A DNA stretch of 64,000 nucleotides from Burkholderia sp. SRS-46 (GCF_004343775.1 NZ_PTXL01000011.1:124001-188000); one strand, 5' to 3'. Counted from the stretch's first letter, positions 8,913-17,773 are shown. Translations and numbers: made by a program. Notes: generated from the letters alone by a model not told the origin.

Positions 8913-10547
8913 ATGAACGCCAAACGCTTCAATCCCGCTGTGGCCCGATTGACCCATGCGCGCGCCCTCGCCGGCCTGCTGTCCGCCGCAGCGCTGCTGC
9001 CGATCGCCGGATGCGGCGGCGGCGGCGGCGACAGCAGCCCTTCGTCGTCCGCCGCCGCACCGGCGCCGGCCCCCGCGCCGGCACCGGCGCCCGCGCCGTC
9101 GACGAACAACAGCAACGCCTGCGCGACGCAGCAGGCCGCTGCCCAAATGGCCCATATGACGGTCGTGGCAGACGAACCGCCGGTCGATCACCTGATCGTC
9201 CGCCTGAAGACGTCGACCGCCGCGCACGCGATGGCGGCCACCAACTCGGGCTCGCGCTTCGATGCCGTGATCCAGCGCGCGATGACCCAGTGGGGCGCGC
9301 CGACCGGCGGCGCGCGCGCGTTTGCAAGCACCACCGGGCGCGCGCAGCTCAACGTGCAGGTCGAACGGACGATGACGGACGGCACGGCCGTGATCGCGCT
9401 CGGCCAGGTGATCCCGGCCACCGACGCGGCCGCGCTCGCGCAGGTGTTCGCCGCCGATGCCGACGTCGAGTACGCGGAACCCGACGCACGGATGCGCGTG
9501 CGCGACATTCCGACCGATCCGTCCTACAACCAGCAGTGGTACCTCTCCGATCCGACGGCCGGCATCAACGTACCGCCCGCGTGGAGCCGCACCAAGGGCT
9601 CGCCGACCGTGGTCACCGCGGTGCTCGACACCGGCTACCGTCCGCACCCGGATATCGTCGCCAACCTGCTGCCCGGCTACAGCTTCATCAGCAACGTCAA
9701 CACCAGCAACAACGGCCAGGGGCGCGGCGCCGACGCGACCGATCCGGGCGACTGGGTCACGCAGCAGGAAATCGACACGGTCGGCGGCCCGTTCTACCAC
9801 TGCGCGAACGAGCCGAGCGTCAGCAGCTGGCACGGCACGCGCGTCGCGGGCGTGATCGGCGCGACCGCGAACAACGGCATGGGCATCGCCGGCGTATCGT
9901 GGCTCGGCCGGATCCTGCCGGTGCGCGTGCTCGGCAAGTGCGGCGGCATGACGAGCGACATCGCCGACGGCATGCGCTGGGCCGCCGGCATTTCGGTCAG
10001 CGGCGCGCCGACGAACCCGACGCCGGCGAAGATCATCAACCTGAGCCTCGGCGGCACCGGCCCGTGCAGCCAGACGTTCCAACAGGCGATCGACGACGTG
10101 ACCGCACGCGGCGTGACAGTGATCGTCGCGGCCGGCAACGACGGCCTCGCGACGGCGCTCGACCAGCCGGCCAACTGCCGCGGCGTGATCAGCGTCGGCG
10201 CGAACGACGCAACCGGCCGCCGCGCGATCTTCAGCAACTTCGGCACCGACGTCACGTTGAGCGCGCCGGGCGTCAACATCCTGTCGACGGCGAACACCGG
10301 CACGACCGTGCCCGGCGCGGACACCTACGGCGTCGCGAACGGCACGAGCCTCGCGACACCGCAGGTGTCGGGCGTCGCGGCGCTGATGCTCTCCGTGAAC
10401 GGCAACCTCAATCCCGCGCAGATCCAGCAGAAGCTGCAGGGCGGCGCCCGCGCGACGAAGCTCGCGGCCGGCACGGCGTGCTCGGCGCTCCCGGCGGGCG
10501 CGGGCATTCTCGATGCGTCCGCCGCCGTGACGGCTGCGCTGCCGTAA
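8913..10547 (+). CDS. S8 (subtilisin-family) serine protease, secreted lipoprotein
   Basis: This encodes 544 residues. An N-terminal signal ends in a lipobox (LLPIAGC) followed by a Gly5 run and an Ala-Pro linker, so it is probably a lipoprotein. Residues about 90-200 are a propeptide. The catalytic triad is visible: Asp in VLDTGYRPHPDI, His in SWHGTRVAGVIG, Ser in NGTSLATPQVSG, with the oxyanion Asn in AAGNDG. Family context: Burkholderia extracellular subtilases such as MprA-type enzymes. The ATG at 8913 is chosen because the signal peptide begins there; the open frame upstream has no family resemblance. It is a single gene with a downstream hairpin. Confidence 0.93.
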   Translation: MNAKRFNPAVARLTHARALAGLLSAAALLPIAGCGGGGGDSSPSSSAAAPAPAPAPAPAPAPSTNNSNACATQQAAAQMAHMTVVADEPPVDHLIVRLKTSTAAHAMAATNSGSRFDAVIQRAMTQWGAPTGGARAFASTTGRAQLNVQVERTMTDGTAVIALGQVIPATDAAALAQVFAADADVEYAEPDARMRVRDIPTDPSYNQQWYLSDPTAGINVPPAWSRTKGSPTVVTAVLDTGYRPHPDIVANLLPGYSFISNVNTSNNGQGRGADATDPGDWVTQQEIDTVGGPFYHCANEPSVSSWHGTRVAGVIGATANNGMGIAGVSWLGRILPVRVLGKCGGMTSDIADGMRWAAGISVSGAPTNPTPAKIINLSLGGTGPCSQTFQQAIDDVTARGVTVIVAAGNDGLATALDQPANCRGVISVGANDATGRRAIFSNFGTDVTLSAPGVNILSTANTGTTVPGADTYGVANGTSLATPQVSGVAALMLSVNGNLNPAQIQQKLQGGARATKLAAGTACSALPAGAGILDASAAVTAALP

Positions 10548-10573
10548 TACCGGGGCCGCAACACGGCCATGCA

Positions 10574-10606
10574 CGGGCCTTCGGCGGCATGCCGAAGGCC
10601 CGTTTC
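10574..10606 (+). terminator. Terminator after the S8 protease gene
   Basis: A 12-bp perfect stem (10574-10585 and 10591-10602, loop GGCAT) is followed by a short T stretch, 27 nt after the protease stop codon. Confidence 0.7.
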
Positions 10607-10668
10607 GTTGCCGGCCGCCGGACGATCGCCCTTCTTCCGGCCGGCGTGCAAAATGTCCGACAAAAAGG

Positions 10669-10698
10669 TTGACGCTTCGCAGTGCGTCCCTTTACCAT
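10669..10698 (+). promoter_or_regulatory. Likely sigma-70 promoter of the mgtA leader
   Basis: TTGACG (10669-10674) and TACCAT (10693-10698) are separated by 18 bp. They stand just ahead of the long untranslated region before mgtA, and no other gene begins here. Confidence 0.55.
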
Positions 10699-10727
10699 CG
10701 CCCCCGTCTAATTACGTGGAGTGTTCT

Positions 10728-10781
10728 GTGAACACCGATGCGAGTTGTAGTTGGCGCTCGGCCAACTTGACTGCTGCCTGA
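10728..10781 (+). CDS. Putative 17-residue leader peptide of mgtA
   Basis: A GTG-started frame of 17 codons (MNTDASCSWRSANLTAA) has GGAG 8 nt upstream and ends in TGA. It lies directly after the likely promoter and 27 nt before a strong hairpin. The position is that of an attenuation-type leader peptide, by analogy with the enterobacterial mgtL leader of mgtA. It is not Pro-rich like MgtL, so any sensing mechanism would differ. It could be a chance frame. Confidence 0.35.
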   Translation: MNTDASCSWRSANLTAA

Positions 10782-10807
10782 GGAAAACGCGCAGAGCCTC
10801 GTCTTCT

Positions 10808-10834
10808 GCCGCATCCCGGGAAGCAGGATGCGGC
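10808..10834 (+). promoter_or_regulatory. Hairpin in the mgtA leader
   Basis: A perfect 9-bp GC-rich stem (10808-10816 with 10826-10834, 9-nt loop) follows the 17-codon frame and has no T-run after it. A smaller GCAGA/TCTGC pairing overlaps its left side, so alternative folds are possible. It is a candidate regulatory structure, not a terminator by itself. Confidence 0.45.
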
Positions 10835-11031
10835 GCCCTTCCGGCCTGACTGGCCAGATTCCCGCCGATTTTTTCGAACGACACGCGACCGCTCGCGCGG
10901 CCGCGCACGCTCGTGCCGCGCGCAGCACCGCTGCGTGCGCAATCCGTTCGCGCGCCGTCCGGCGTGCGTGCCCCCTGCACGCACCGCCATCGACTGCCCG
11001 TGCCGCCAGCCCACGAACGACAGGAGTGCCA

Positions 11032-11190
11032 ATGAACCCTGACGACAGTAGCCGATTACCGCTCGCCGGTGCGCTCGCGCGCACGACCTGCCTGATCGCG
11101 CGCGGCGCGCCGGCGAGCGTCCCCCAGTTCACCGATCAACAGCCGATCGCGCCTGACGCGACGCGGCGGGGAGCGTTCGTTCGTCGATAA
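11032..11190 (+). CDS. Putative 52-residue upstream peptide of mgtA
   Basis: The ATG is preceded by AGGAG at ideal spacing (6 nt). The peptide MNPDDSSRLPLAGALARTTC... is basic, has no membrane segment and ends 42 nt before the mgtA ATG. The strong ribosome site and tight position suggest that it is translated and that its translation may affect mgtA expression. No family is recognised. Confidence 0.45.
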   Translation: MNPDDSSRLPLAGALARTTCLIARGAPASVPQFTDQQPIAPDATRRGAFVRR

Positions 11191-11232
11191 CGTGCGCTCC
11201 CCGCCCGCCGCCTCGCGCGCTAGGAGCGACAC

Positions 11233-13995
11233 ATGACACAACACAATCCGTCCCACAAGAAACAACGCGGCTTCATCAAGACCGGCGGCGCCGACCGGCA
11301 AGCCGAACCGCGCACGATGCGCGCGGCGCAGGAAGCGGCCCGCCCGCTCGACGACACGCTGAAGGCGCTGCGCACCAGCACGCGCGGCCTCACCTACGCG
11401 CAGGCCGCCGACCGCCTGCAGCACTACGGCCCGAACGAGATCGCGCACGACAAGCCGCCGCACTGGGCCCGGCAGCTGCTGCACGCATTCCACAACCCGT
11501 TCGTCTACGTGCTGCTCGCGCTCGCCGCGATCAGCTTCCTCACCGACGTCTATTTCGCCGCGCCCGACGATCGCGACTACGTCGGCATGACGATCCTGCT
11601 GTCGATGGTGACGATCAGCGCGCTGCTGCGCTTCGTGCAGGAGTTCCGTTCGCTGCGCGCCGCCGAGAAGCTCAAGGCGATGGTGCGCACGACCGCGACC
11701 GTGCAGCGCGCGATCACCGACACCACCGAGCCCACGCGCCGCGACGTGCCGATGCGCGAAGTGGTGACCGGCGACATCGTGCACCTGTCGGCCGGCGACA
11801 TGATTCCCGCCGACGTGCGCCTGATCGCGTCGCGCGACCTGTTCATCAGCCAGGCCGTGCTGACCGGCGAAGCGCTGCCGGTCGAGAAATACGACACGCT
11901 CGGCGCGGTCTCCGGCAAGTCGGCCAATGCGCGCGCGGATGCGGCCAACGATGCGTCGCTGTCGCTGCTCGATCTCGAGAACGTCTGCTTCATGGGCACC
12001 AACGTCGTGAGCGGCACCGCGACGGCGGTCGTCATCGCGACCGGCGAGGACACCTACTTCGGCTCGCTCGCGCGCAACGTCGTCAGCCACAAGCGCATCG
12101 AGACGAGCTTCGACCGCGGCGTCGCGAGCGTGAGCTGGCTGCTGATCAAGTTCATGTTCGTGATGGTGCCGATCGTCTTCCTGATCAACGGGCTGACCAA
12201 GGGCGACTGGCTCAGCGCCCTCACCTTCGCGCTCGCGGTGGCCGTCGGCCTGACGCCCGAGATGCTGCCGATGATCGTCAGCGCGAACCTCGCGCGCGGC
12301 GCGGTCGCGATGGCGCGCCGCAAGGTCGTCGTCAAGCGGCTGAACTCGGTGCAGAACTTCGGCGCGATGGACGTGCTCTGCACGGACAAGACCGGCACGC
12401 TCACGCAGGACAAGATCATCCTCGAGCATCACCTCGACCTGTCCGGCCACAAGAACGAGGAGATCCTGCGGCTCGGCTGGCTGAACAGCTTCCACCAGAG
12501 CGGCCAGAAGAACCTGATCGACATCGCGATCGTCACCCGCGCGAACGAGATCGGCGAGCGCGTGAAGCCGCAGGGCTACAAGAAGATCGACGAGCTGCCG
12601 TTCGATTTCGTGCGGCGCCGGCTGTCGGTCGTCGTCGAGGATACGCGCGGCACGCATACGCTGATCTGCAAGGGCGCGGTCGAGGAAATGCTCGCGGTTT
12701 CGACCCACGTGCAGGATGAAGACGGCGTGCGTCCGCTCGATTTCGTCGCGCGCAAGCGGCTGCTCGAACAGGCGAACGCCTACAACGAAGACGGCTTCCG
12801 CGTGCTGGTGCTCGCCACGCGCTCGATCCCGCGCGGCGACGAACGCGAGCAGTACCGCACCGCCGACGAGCGCGACCTCGTCGTGCGCGGCTTCCTGACC
12901 TTCCTCGATCCGCCGAAGGAATCGGCCGCGCCCGCGCTCGCCGCGCTGCGCGAGAACGGCGTCGCCGTGAAGGTGCTGACCGGCGACAACCCGACCGTCA
13001 CGGTGAAGGTGTGCCGCCAGGTCGGGCTCGAACCCGGCAAGCCGATGCTCGGCACCGAGATCGACGCGCTCGACGACGCGACGCTCGCGCAGGTGGTCGA
13101 ACGCACGACCGTATTCGCGAAGCTCACGCCGCTGCAGAAGGCACGCATCGTCAAGGCGCTGCAGGCGAACGGCCACACCGTCGGCTTCCTCGGCGACGGC
13201 ATCAACGACGCGCCCGCGCTGCGCGACGCCGACGTCGGCATCTCGGTCGACAGCGGCGCGGATATCGCGAAGGAAACCGCCGACATCATCCTGCTCGAGA
13301 AGAGCCTGATGGTGCTCGAGGAAGGCGTGATCAAGGGCCGCGAAACGTTCGGCAACATTCTCAAGTACCTGAACATGACGGCCAGCTCGAACTTCGGCAA
13401 CGTGTTCTCGGTGCTCGTCGCCAGCGCGTTCCTGCCGTGGGAGCCGATGCTCGCGACGCAGCTGCTGGTGCTGAACCTCATCTACGACACGTCGCAGATG
13501 CTGCTGCCGTGGGACAAGATGGACCCCGAGTTCCTGAAGAAGCCGCGCAAGTGGGAAGCGGGCAACATCGGCCGCTTCATGCTGTGGGTCGGGCCGACGT
13601 CGTCGGTGTTCGACATCACGACGTACCTGCTGATGTGGTTCGTGTTCGGCGCGGGCGCGCTGTATCACCTGCAAGGCGGCGCGAGCGGCCAGATCGTGAT
13701 GAACTCCGGCTGGTTCATCGAAAGCCTCGTGTCGCAGACGCTCGTCGTGCACCTGCTGCGCACGCAGAAGATTCCGTTCCTGCAGAGCACCGCGTCGCTG
13801 CCGGTGCTGCTGTCGACGATCACGGCGATCGCGATCGGCTGCTGGCTGCCGTTCTCGCCGTTCGCGGATGCGCTCGGCTTCATGCATCTGCCGGGCAGCT
13901 ACTGGCTGTGGCTCGTCGCGACGATGGTCGGCTACATCCTGCTCGCGCAGTCGGTGAAGACAATCTACGTGCGCCGCTACAAGCAGTGGTTCTGA
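11233..13995 (+). CDS. mgtA: Magnesium-importing P-type ATPase
   Basis: This 920-residue P-type ATPase is of the IIIB (MgtA/MgtB) class, which brings Mg2+ into the cytoplasm with ATP. The visible order is: N-terminal cytoplasmic segment, TM pair from about residue 85, actuator loop with LTGEALPVEK, TM segment PEMLPMIVSANLARGA, phosphorylated Asp385 in DKTGTLT, nucleotide domain with KGAVEEML and TGDNPTV, hinge GDGINDAPALRDADVGISVD, and six C-terminal TMs. An AGGAG precedes the ATG. The long leader with two upstream frames suggests post-initiation control, as is known for enterobacterial mgtA. A terminator follows. Confidence 0.96.
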   Translation: MTQHNPSHKKQRGFIKTGGADRQAEPRTMRAAQEAARPLDDTLKALRTSTRGLTYAQAADRLQHYGPNEIAHDKPPHWARQLLHAFHNPFVYVLLALAAISFLTDVYFAAPDDRDYVGMTILLSMVTISALLRFVQEFRSLRAAEKLKAMVRTTATVQRAITDTTEPTRRDVPMREVVTGDIVHLSAGDMIPADVRLIASRDLFISQAVLTGEALPVEKYDTLGAVSGKSANARADAANDASLSLLDLENVCFMGTNVVSGTATAVVIATGEDTYFGSLARNVVSHKRIETSFDRGVASVSWLLIKFMFVMVPIVFLINGLTKGDWLSALTFALAVAVGLTPEMLPMIVSANLARGAVAMARRKVVVKRLNSVQNFGAMDVLCTDKTGTLTQDKIILEHHLDLSGHKNEEILRLGWLNSFHQSGQKNLIDIAIVTRANEIGERVKPQGYKKIDELPFDFVRRRLSVVVEDTRGTHTLICKGAVEEMLAVSTHVQDEDGVRPLDFVARKRLLEQANAYNEDGFRVLVLATRSIPRGDEREQYRTADERDLVVRGFLTFLDPPKESAAPALAALRENGVAVKVLTGDNPTVTVKVCRQVGLEPGKPMLGTEIDALDDATLAQVVERTTVFAKLTPLQKARIVKALQANGHTVGFLGDGINDAPALRDADVGISVDSGADIAKETADIILLEKSLMVLEEGVIKGRETFGNILKYLNMTASSNFGNVFSVLVASAFLPWEPMLATQLLVLNLIYDTSQMLLPWDKMDPEFLKKPRKWEAGNIGRFMLWVGPTSSVFDITTYLLMWFVFGAGALYHLQGGASGQIVMNSGWFIESLVSQTLVVHLLRTQKIPFLQSTASLPVLLSTITAIAIGCWLPFSPFADALGFMHLPGSYWLWLVATMVGYILLAQSVKTIYVRRYKQWF

Positions 13996-14032
13996 TGCGC
14001 GCCGTCTGACCCGACCGGCGATCATCCGGTGA

Positions 14033-14065
14033 TGGCGGGCTGCCTCGGCAGCCCGCCATTTTTTA
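14033..14065. terminator. Shared terminator between mgtA and the convergent HTH gene
   Basis: An 11-bp stem (14033-14043 with 14048-14058, loop CTCG) is followed by six T on the plus strand. It ends mgtA. The T-run overlaps the stop codon of the convergent minus-strand gene. Confidence 0.85.
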
Positions 14066-14338
14066 TGTCGCGTCGAACAGCTGCGCGCACAGTGCGCGCC
14101 CTTCGGCGGTCAGCGCGGCACGGCCCGTGCCGCCTTCGTTCAAGGTCGTCGAGGTCAGGCCGCCGGCGTCGAGCTGGGTCAGCACGCGGCGCAGCGTGCT
14201 CATCGGCAACTGCGCGCGCTTCGCGAGCTTCGGCAGCGACCACGGCTTGCCGGCTGGATCGTTCGCCGCCTCGTGCAGCGACGCGAGGATCGCGACAAGC
14301 GCGGGGTCGAGGTCGTCTTCGTTCTGTTGGGTGGTCAT
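14063..14338 (-). CDS. Small winged-helix (MarR-like) DNA-binding protein
   Basis: This encodes 91 residues from MTTQQNEDD. The region WSLPKLAKRAQLPMSTLRRVLTQLD is a helix-turn-helix, followed by a wing (GGLTSTTLNEGGTGRAALTAEG) and a short C-terminal helix. It is a single-domain regulator without ligand domain. The start was chosen as the ATG that begins the conserved part; an earlier in-frame region has no family character. The target is unknown. It is convergent with mgtA and shares its terminator. Confidence 0.75.
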   Translation of the reverse strand: MTTQQNEDDLDPALVAILASLHEAANDPAGKPWSLPKLAKRAQLPMSTLRRVLTQLDAGGLTSTTLNEGGTGRAALTAEGRALCAQLFDAT

Positions 14339-14484
14339 CGGTTCCGTGCGGCGGAGATCGCGAACGTGGCGATCATCGATCAAGATACAGTCCGGCATCC
14401 TGCCGGCCATCACACTGCGCCGGCGCGAGCCGGACGACAATGGCGAGCACACTATACCGCTTCCGCCGCAACGGCATCGCGTGA

Positions 14485-14769
14485 TCAACGCGGCCAGTGG
14501 CGACGCGACACGACGGCGAAGCTGATCGCGATCGAACCCGTCACGGCGCGCGACGGCGTATCGGGGAACACGTCGCCGAAGCGCACGCGACGGCCGCGCC
14601 CGTTGCGCGGAGCCGGATCGGGGGCAGGCGCGGCGCCGGGTTCGCCACCGGCCGCATCCGCATCCGCATCCGCGACGGCAGGCTCGCCGGCCGCGCCGGT
14701 TGGACAGGGCATCAAATGACAAAACGGCATGACGGAGGGTCTCGGCAAGGACATGCGTGTATTGAACAC
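14485..14769 (-). CDS. Hypothetical protein, uncertain
   Basis: A 94-codon frame is divergent from the lysR gene at 14824, with 54 bp between starts. The third codon position is GC-rich as in real genes here, but the product is Ala/Pro/Asp-rich (repeated GCATCC units encode an alternating Ala-Asp stretch) and I recognise no family. The divergent position next to a LysR gene is the main support. Confidence 0.25.
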   Translation of the reverse strand: MFNTRMSLPRPSVMPFCHLMPCPTGAAGEPAVADADADAAGGEPGAAPAPDPAPRNGRGRRVRFGDVFPDTPSRAVTGSIAISFAVVSRRHWPR

Positions 14770-14823
14770 GCGGCCGTTCGATCCGTAAAATGAATGTTTT
14801 GACCGATACGATTCCTTTCAAGA

Positions 14824-15699
14824 ATGGAACTGAAACTGCTCAGAACGTTCCTGACGGTGACCGAGCTGCGCCATTTCAGCCGCGCGGCGGAAGCGCTGCA
14901 CATGAGTCAGCCGGCGCTCAGCAAGCAGATCGGCGCGCTGGAATCCAGCCTCGGCGGCCATTTGTTCGAGCGGGGCCGGCACGGCGCGGCGCTCACGCCG
15001 TTCGGCGAGCGCTTCCTGTCCGACGCGCAGGCGCTCGTGCGCGACGCGGACGACATCCTGATGCGCGCGCGGGAAGCGAGCAGCGGCCGGCGCGGGCACC
15101 TGCGCATCGGCATCTGCCTGTCGGTGCTGACGATCGTGCCGCGGCTCATCGCCGAATTCCGTCAGCAGCATCCGGAAGTCGCCATCACGCTGAGCGACCT
15201 GTCGTCCGCCGAGCAGACGCGCCGCATCCTGGCCGGCAAGCTGGACGCCGGCTTCATGCGCCTGCCGCCAAGCGAAGGCCTGGCGTCGTTCAAGATGGTC
15301 GACGAGTCGCTCGCGCTCGCGTTGCCGCCGCACCTGCGATACGCACGCCTTCCGGCGGACCTCGAGGTGTTCAACGACATCGGCTTCATCGCATTGCAGC
15401 GTGCGCGCGGCGCCGGGCTCGCCGCGCAGGTCGACCGGTGGTGCGTCGAACGCCATTTCGTGCCGAACGTGACGCAGCAGGCCGAAGACGTCCAGTCGGT
15501 CCTCACGTCGGTCGCCGCGGGCGTCGGCGTCGCGTTCATTCCTTCGCGCGCGCAGCATCTGCTGCGCGACGCGACGGTGCTGCCGCTGCCCGGCAGGCAC
15601 GCGAAATGGCGCGTCGGGCTCGCGTGGCCGTCCATGCGCGACGACCCCGTGACGCTGCGTTTCGTGTCGTTCGTGCGCGCCGCGATGAAGCGCCCTTGA
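14824..15699 (+). CDS. LysR-family transcriptional regulator
   Basis: This encodes 291 residues. The N-terminal HTH spans residues 1-60 (MELKLLRTFLTVTELRHFSR, then AAEALHMSQPALSKQIGALE). The effector domain runs from about 90 (GHLRIGICLSVLTIVPRLIAEF) to the end (AAGVGVAFIPSR). It resembles the BenM/CatM/CbbR side of the family. No clear metabolic target lies beside it; the only divergent frame is the doubtful ORF at 14485-14769. The ligand is unknown. Confidence 0.9.
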   Translation: MELKLLRTFLTVTELRHFSRAAEALHMSQPALSKQIGALESSLGGHLFERGRHGAALTPFGERFLSDAQALVRDADDILMRAREASSGRRGHLRIGICLSVLTIVPRLIAEFRQQHPEVAITLSDLSSAEQTRRILAGKLDAGFMRLPPSEGLASFKMVDESLALALPPHLRYARLPADLEVFNDIGFIALQRARGAGLAAQVDRWCVERHFVPNVTQQAEDVQSVLTSVAAGVGVAFIPSRAQHLLRDATVLPLPGRHAKWRVGLAWPSMRDDPVTLRFVSFVRAAMKRP

Positions 15700-15796
15700 T
15701 CGTTGCCAACGCAATCGACCTTATAATCCCTGCACCATTTCGCCGCCGCGCGCATGGCGCGGTGCCCTCGCCCGAGTGAAACCAGGAGATTGCCGC

Positions 15797-16846
15797 TTGT
15801 CTGGCACCCACGCGCGCGCGCCCCGCGCCCGGACCTTTCTGCTCCTCATCGCGTCGATCCTGCTGTGCGCGTTCATGTCGAACGCGTCCGCGCACCGCGT
15901 CGAACACCGCCCCGCCCAGCGCCATGTAACGGCAGCCAAGCTCAAGAAACCCGCCGCACACCACACGCGCGCCAAGCATCGCCGCCCTCGTGCGCGGCAT
16001 CACGCCGCCAAGCCGCACGTCGCGCCCGCGCAGCATCAGCGCCGTACGAAGCGCGCGGCGCCCGGGCCCCGCCTGCTCGCGAGCTGCGGCTACGGCCCGC
16101 GCGCGGCCGACGCGCTGCACGCACGCTCCGTGTACGTGCTCGACGTGCGCAGCGGCAAGCCGCTGCTGGCCCGCAACGCGCGCGCGGTACGGCCGATCGC
16201 GTCGATCTCGAAGCTGATGACGGCGGTCGTCGCGCGCCAGGCGGACCGCCCGCTGGACGGCATGCTGCGCGTGACCGCGCACGATCGCGACACGATCAAG
16301 TTCACGCATTCGCGGCTGTCGGTGGGCTCGACGCTGTCGCGCCGCGACATGGTCCGCATCGCGCTGATGTCGTCGGAGAACCGCGCGGCGGCGGCGCTGA
16401 GCCGCGACTATCCAGGCGGACGCCCCGCGTTCGTCGCCGCGATGAATCGGGAAGCGCGCCGGCTCGGCATGCGTCACACGCACTTTCACGAAGCGACCGG
16501 CCTGTCGCCGCGCAACGTGTCGACGGCCGAGGAACTCGCGCGGCTCGTCGACGCCGCCGCGCGCGATCCGCTGATCCGGCGCTTCTCGACGGCCCGGTCG
16601 GGCAGCGTGCAGCCCGGCAGCGGCACGCTGCGCTACGTGAACTCCGATCCGCTGGTACGCTACGGCCAGTGGCCCATCCAGTTGCAGAAGACCCGCTTCA
16701 TCAACGAGGCCGGGCATGGCGTCGTGATGCGCACGCAGGTGCGCGGCCGCCCGGCAACCATCGTGCTGCTCGGCGCGCCGACGCGCGCCGGCGTGACGCG
16801 CGATGCGCAGACGATCCGCCGCTGGCTGGCCTGCTCGCTGATGTGA
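15797..16846 (+). CDS. PBP7/PbpG-like D-alanyl-D-alanine endopeptidase
   Basis: A periplasmic peptidoglycan hydrolase of the S11 family. A signal peptide (FLLLIASILLCAFMSNASA) is followed by a very basic His/Arg/Ala-rich linker of about 70 residues that may bind the cell wall. Then comes the catalytic domain with SISKLM (SxxK, Ser nucleophile) and SSEN (SxN). The third motif, usually KTG, reads KTR (QKTRFINEAG), which is unusual. The TTG at 15797 with AGGAG 8 nt upstream is preferred; an in-frame GTG lies at 15776 without a ribosome site. A perfect TATAAT is at 15722-15727. Confidence 0.85.
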   Translation: MSGTHARAPRARTFLLLIASILLCAFMSNASAHRVEHRPAQRHVTAAKLKKPAAHHTRAKHRRPRARHHAAKPHVAPAQHQRRTKRAAPGPRLLASCGYGPRAADALHARSVYVLDVRSGKPLLARNARAVRPIASISKLMTAVVARQADRPLDGMLRVTAHDRDTIKFTHSRLSVGSTLSRRDMVRIALMSSENRAAAALSRDYPGGRPAFVAAMNREARRLGMRHTHFHEATGLSPRNVSTAEELARLVDAAARDPLIRRFSTARSGSVQPGSGTLRYVNSDPLVRYGQWPIQLQKTRFINEAGHGVVMRTQVRGRPATIVLLGAPTRAGVTRDAQTIRRWLACSLM

Positions 16847-16891
16847 CCCGACCGGCACACGCGAATCGATCACCCCTCGGGAGCGATGCTC

Positions 16892-17128
16892 ATGAAAGAC
16901 GAATACCGCTTCAACGCGTTCGGACGACTGCTTTCGGTGGTGCGCGAACGGGATCGCTGGCTGGTATTCGACCTGGGCACCGAGGGCAAGCGGCGCCGCG
17001 CGAACCTGATGATTCCCGATGCGATCCCGGCCGACGAACTCGCGCAGTACATCGGCGACCTGCTGCACGAGAACGCAACGCCGCGCAACGATCAGGTCAC
17101 GCTCATCGCGCCGGCCGGACGCGGCTAG
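16892..17128 (+). CDS. Conserved small protein, DUF7661-like
   Basis: This encodes 78 residues beginning MKDEYRFNAFGRLLSVVRE. The pattern FxxFGR...W, GKRRRANLMIPDAIPADELAQY and DLLHENATP matches small proteobacterial proteins annotated DUF7661 (from memory). No signal peptide or TM. The start at 16892 has GGGAG 8 nt upstream; the in-frame ATG at 16886 is only 2 nt from it. Function unknown. It follows the PBP7-like gene by 45 nt and may be co-transcribed. Confidence 0.75.
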   Translation: MKDEYRFNAFGRLLSVVRERDRWLVFDLGTEGKRRRANLMIPDAIPADELAQYIGDLLHENATPRNDQVTLIAPAGRG

Positions 17129-17215
17129 CGCCACCCTCCCCTTCATCGCGCCGAAACGCCGGCAAGCCCTGGTCGGGCGTTCGCCCGCCTGCGCCCCCAT
17201 CTCGCGCAATTCGAC

Positions 17216-17237
17216 AGTTTAACTTGCAAGTTAAACT
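17216..17237. promoter_or_regulatory. Perfect 22-bp palindrome, likely MarR operator
   Basis: The arms AGTTTAACTTG and CAAGTTAAACT are exact reverse complements with no spacer. The site ends 21 nt before the marR start codon, where an autoregulatory MarR site is expected. Its AT-richness stands out in this GC-rich region. Confidence 0.8.
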
Positions 17238-17258
17238 TCATTCTTCTATGATCCGCCC

Positions 17259-17702
17259 ATGGCAACTTCACGCAAAACCAGCGATTCCGCCGACACCGTC
17301 GTCGCCGACCTGACGCTGGCCGTCGGGCAGCTCATCCGCCGGCTGCGCTCGGAAGTCGATTCGAGCGGGCTCACGCTGTCGCAGTTGAGCGCACTCGCGC
17401 GGCTCGAGCAGAACGGGCCGATGACCACCGCCGAGCTCGCCCGCGCCGAGTCGATGAAGCCGCAGTCGATGAAGACGATTCTCGCGAGCCTCGAGGAAGA
17501 AGGGCTCGTGCAGCGCAAGCCGCATCCGACCGACGGCCGCCAGATCCTGTTCCTGCTGACCCGCGCCGGGGTCGACGCGCGGCAGCAGCGCGCCGTCGCG
17601 AAGCGCGCGTGGCTCGAGGCCGCGCTCGCTCGGCTCGATCCCGAAGACATGCAGACGCTCGTCGCCGCGATCCCGCTGATCAAGCGGCTCGGCGATTCAT
17701 GA
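17259..17702 (+). CDS. MarR-family transcriptional regulator
   Basis: This encodes 147 residues. The core is a winged helix: LSQLSALARLEQNGPMTTAE, LARAESMKPQSMKTILASLE, then the wing GLVQRKPHPTDGRQILFLLT. MarR proteins are usually dimeric repressors released by phenolic or oxidising ligands. The perfect palindrome just upstream is the probable operator. The hydrolase gene starts 71 nt downstream on the same strand with its own AGGAG, so the pair is probably an operon under self-control. Confidence 0.9.
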   Translation: MATSRKTSDSADTVVADLTLAVGQLIRRLRSEVDSSGLTLSQLSALARLEQNGPMTTAELARAESMKPQSMKTILASLEEEGLVQRKPHPTDGRQILFLLTRAGVDARQQRAVAKRAWLEAALARLDPEDMQTLVAAIPLIKRLGDS

Positions 17703-17773
17703 ATCCGGCAAGCGGCACGCGCGCCGCTTGCGCGCACGCCGTCGTGCTTCCGTCGCACCTACAGGAGTCCTCC

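Noticed and set aside
9061..9105. Ala-Pro repeat in the S8 protease gene as a possible tandem-repeat element
   Set aside because: It is the ordinary linker of a secreted lipoprotein, not a mobile or regulatory repeat.
11056..14025. A 989-codon minus-strand open frame opposite mgtA
   Set aside because: Antisense artefact of mgtA; His/Arg/Asp-rich with no recognisable family.
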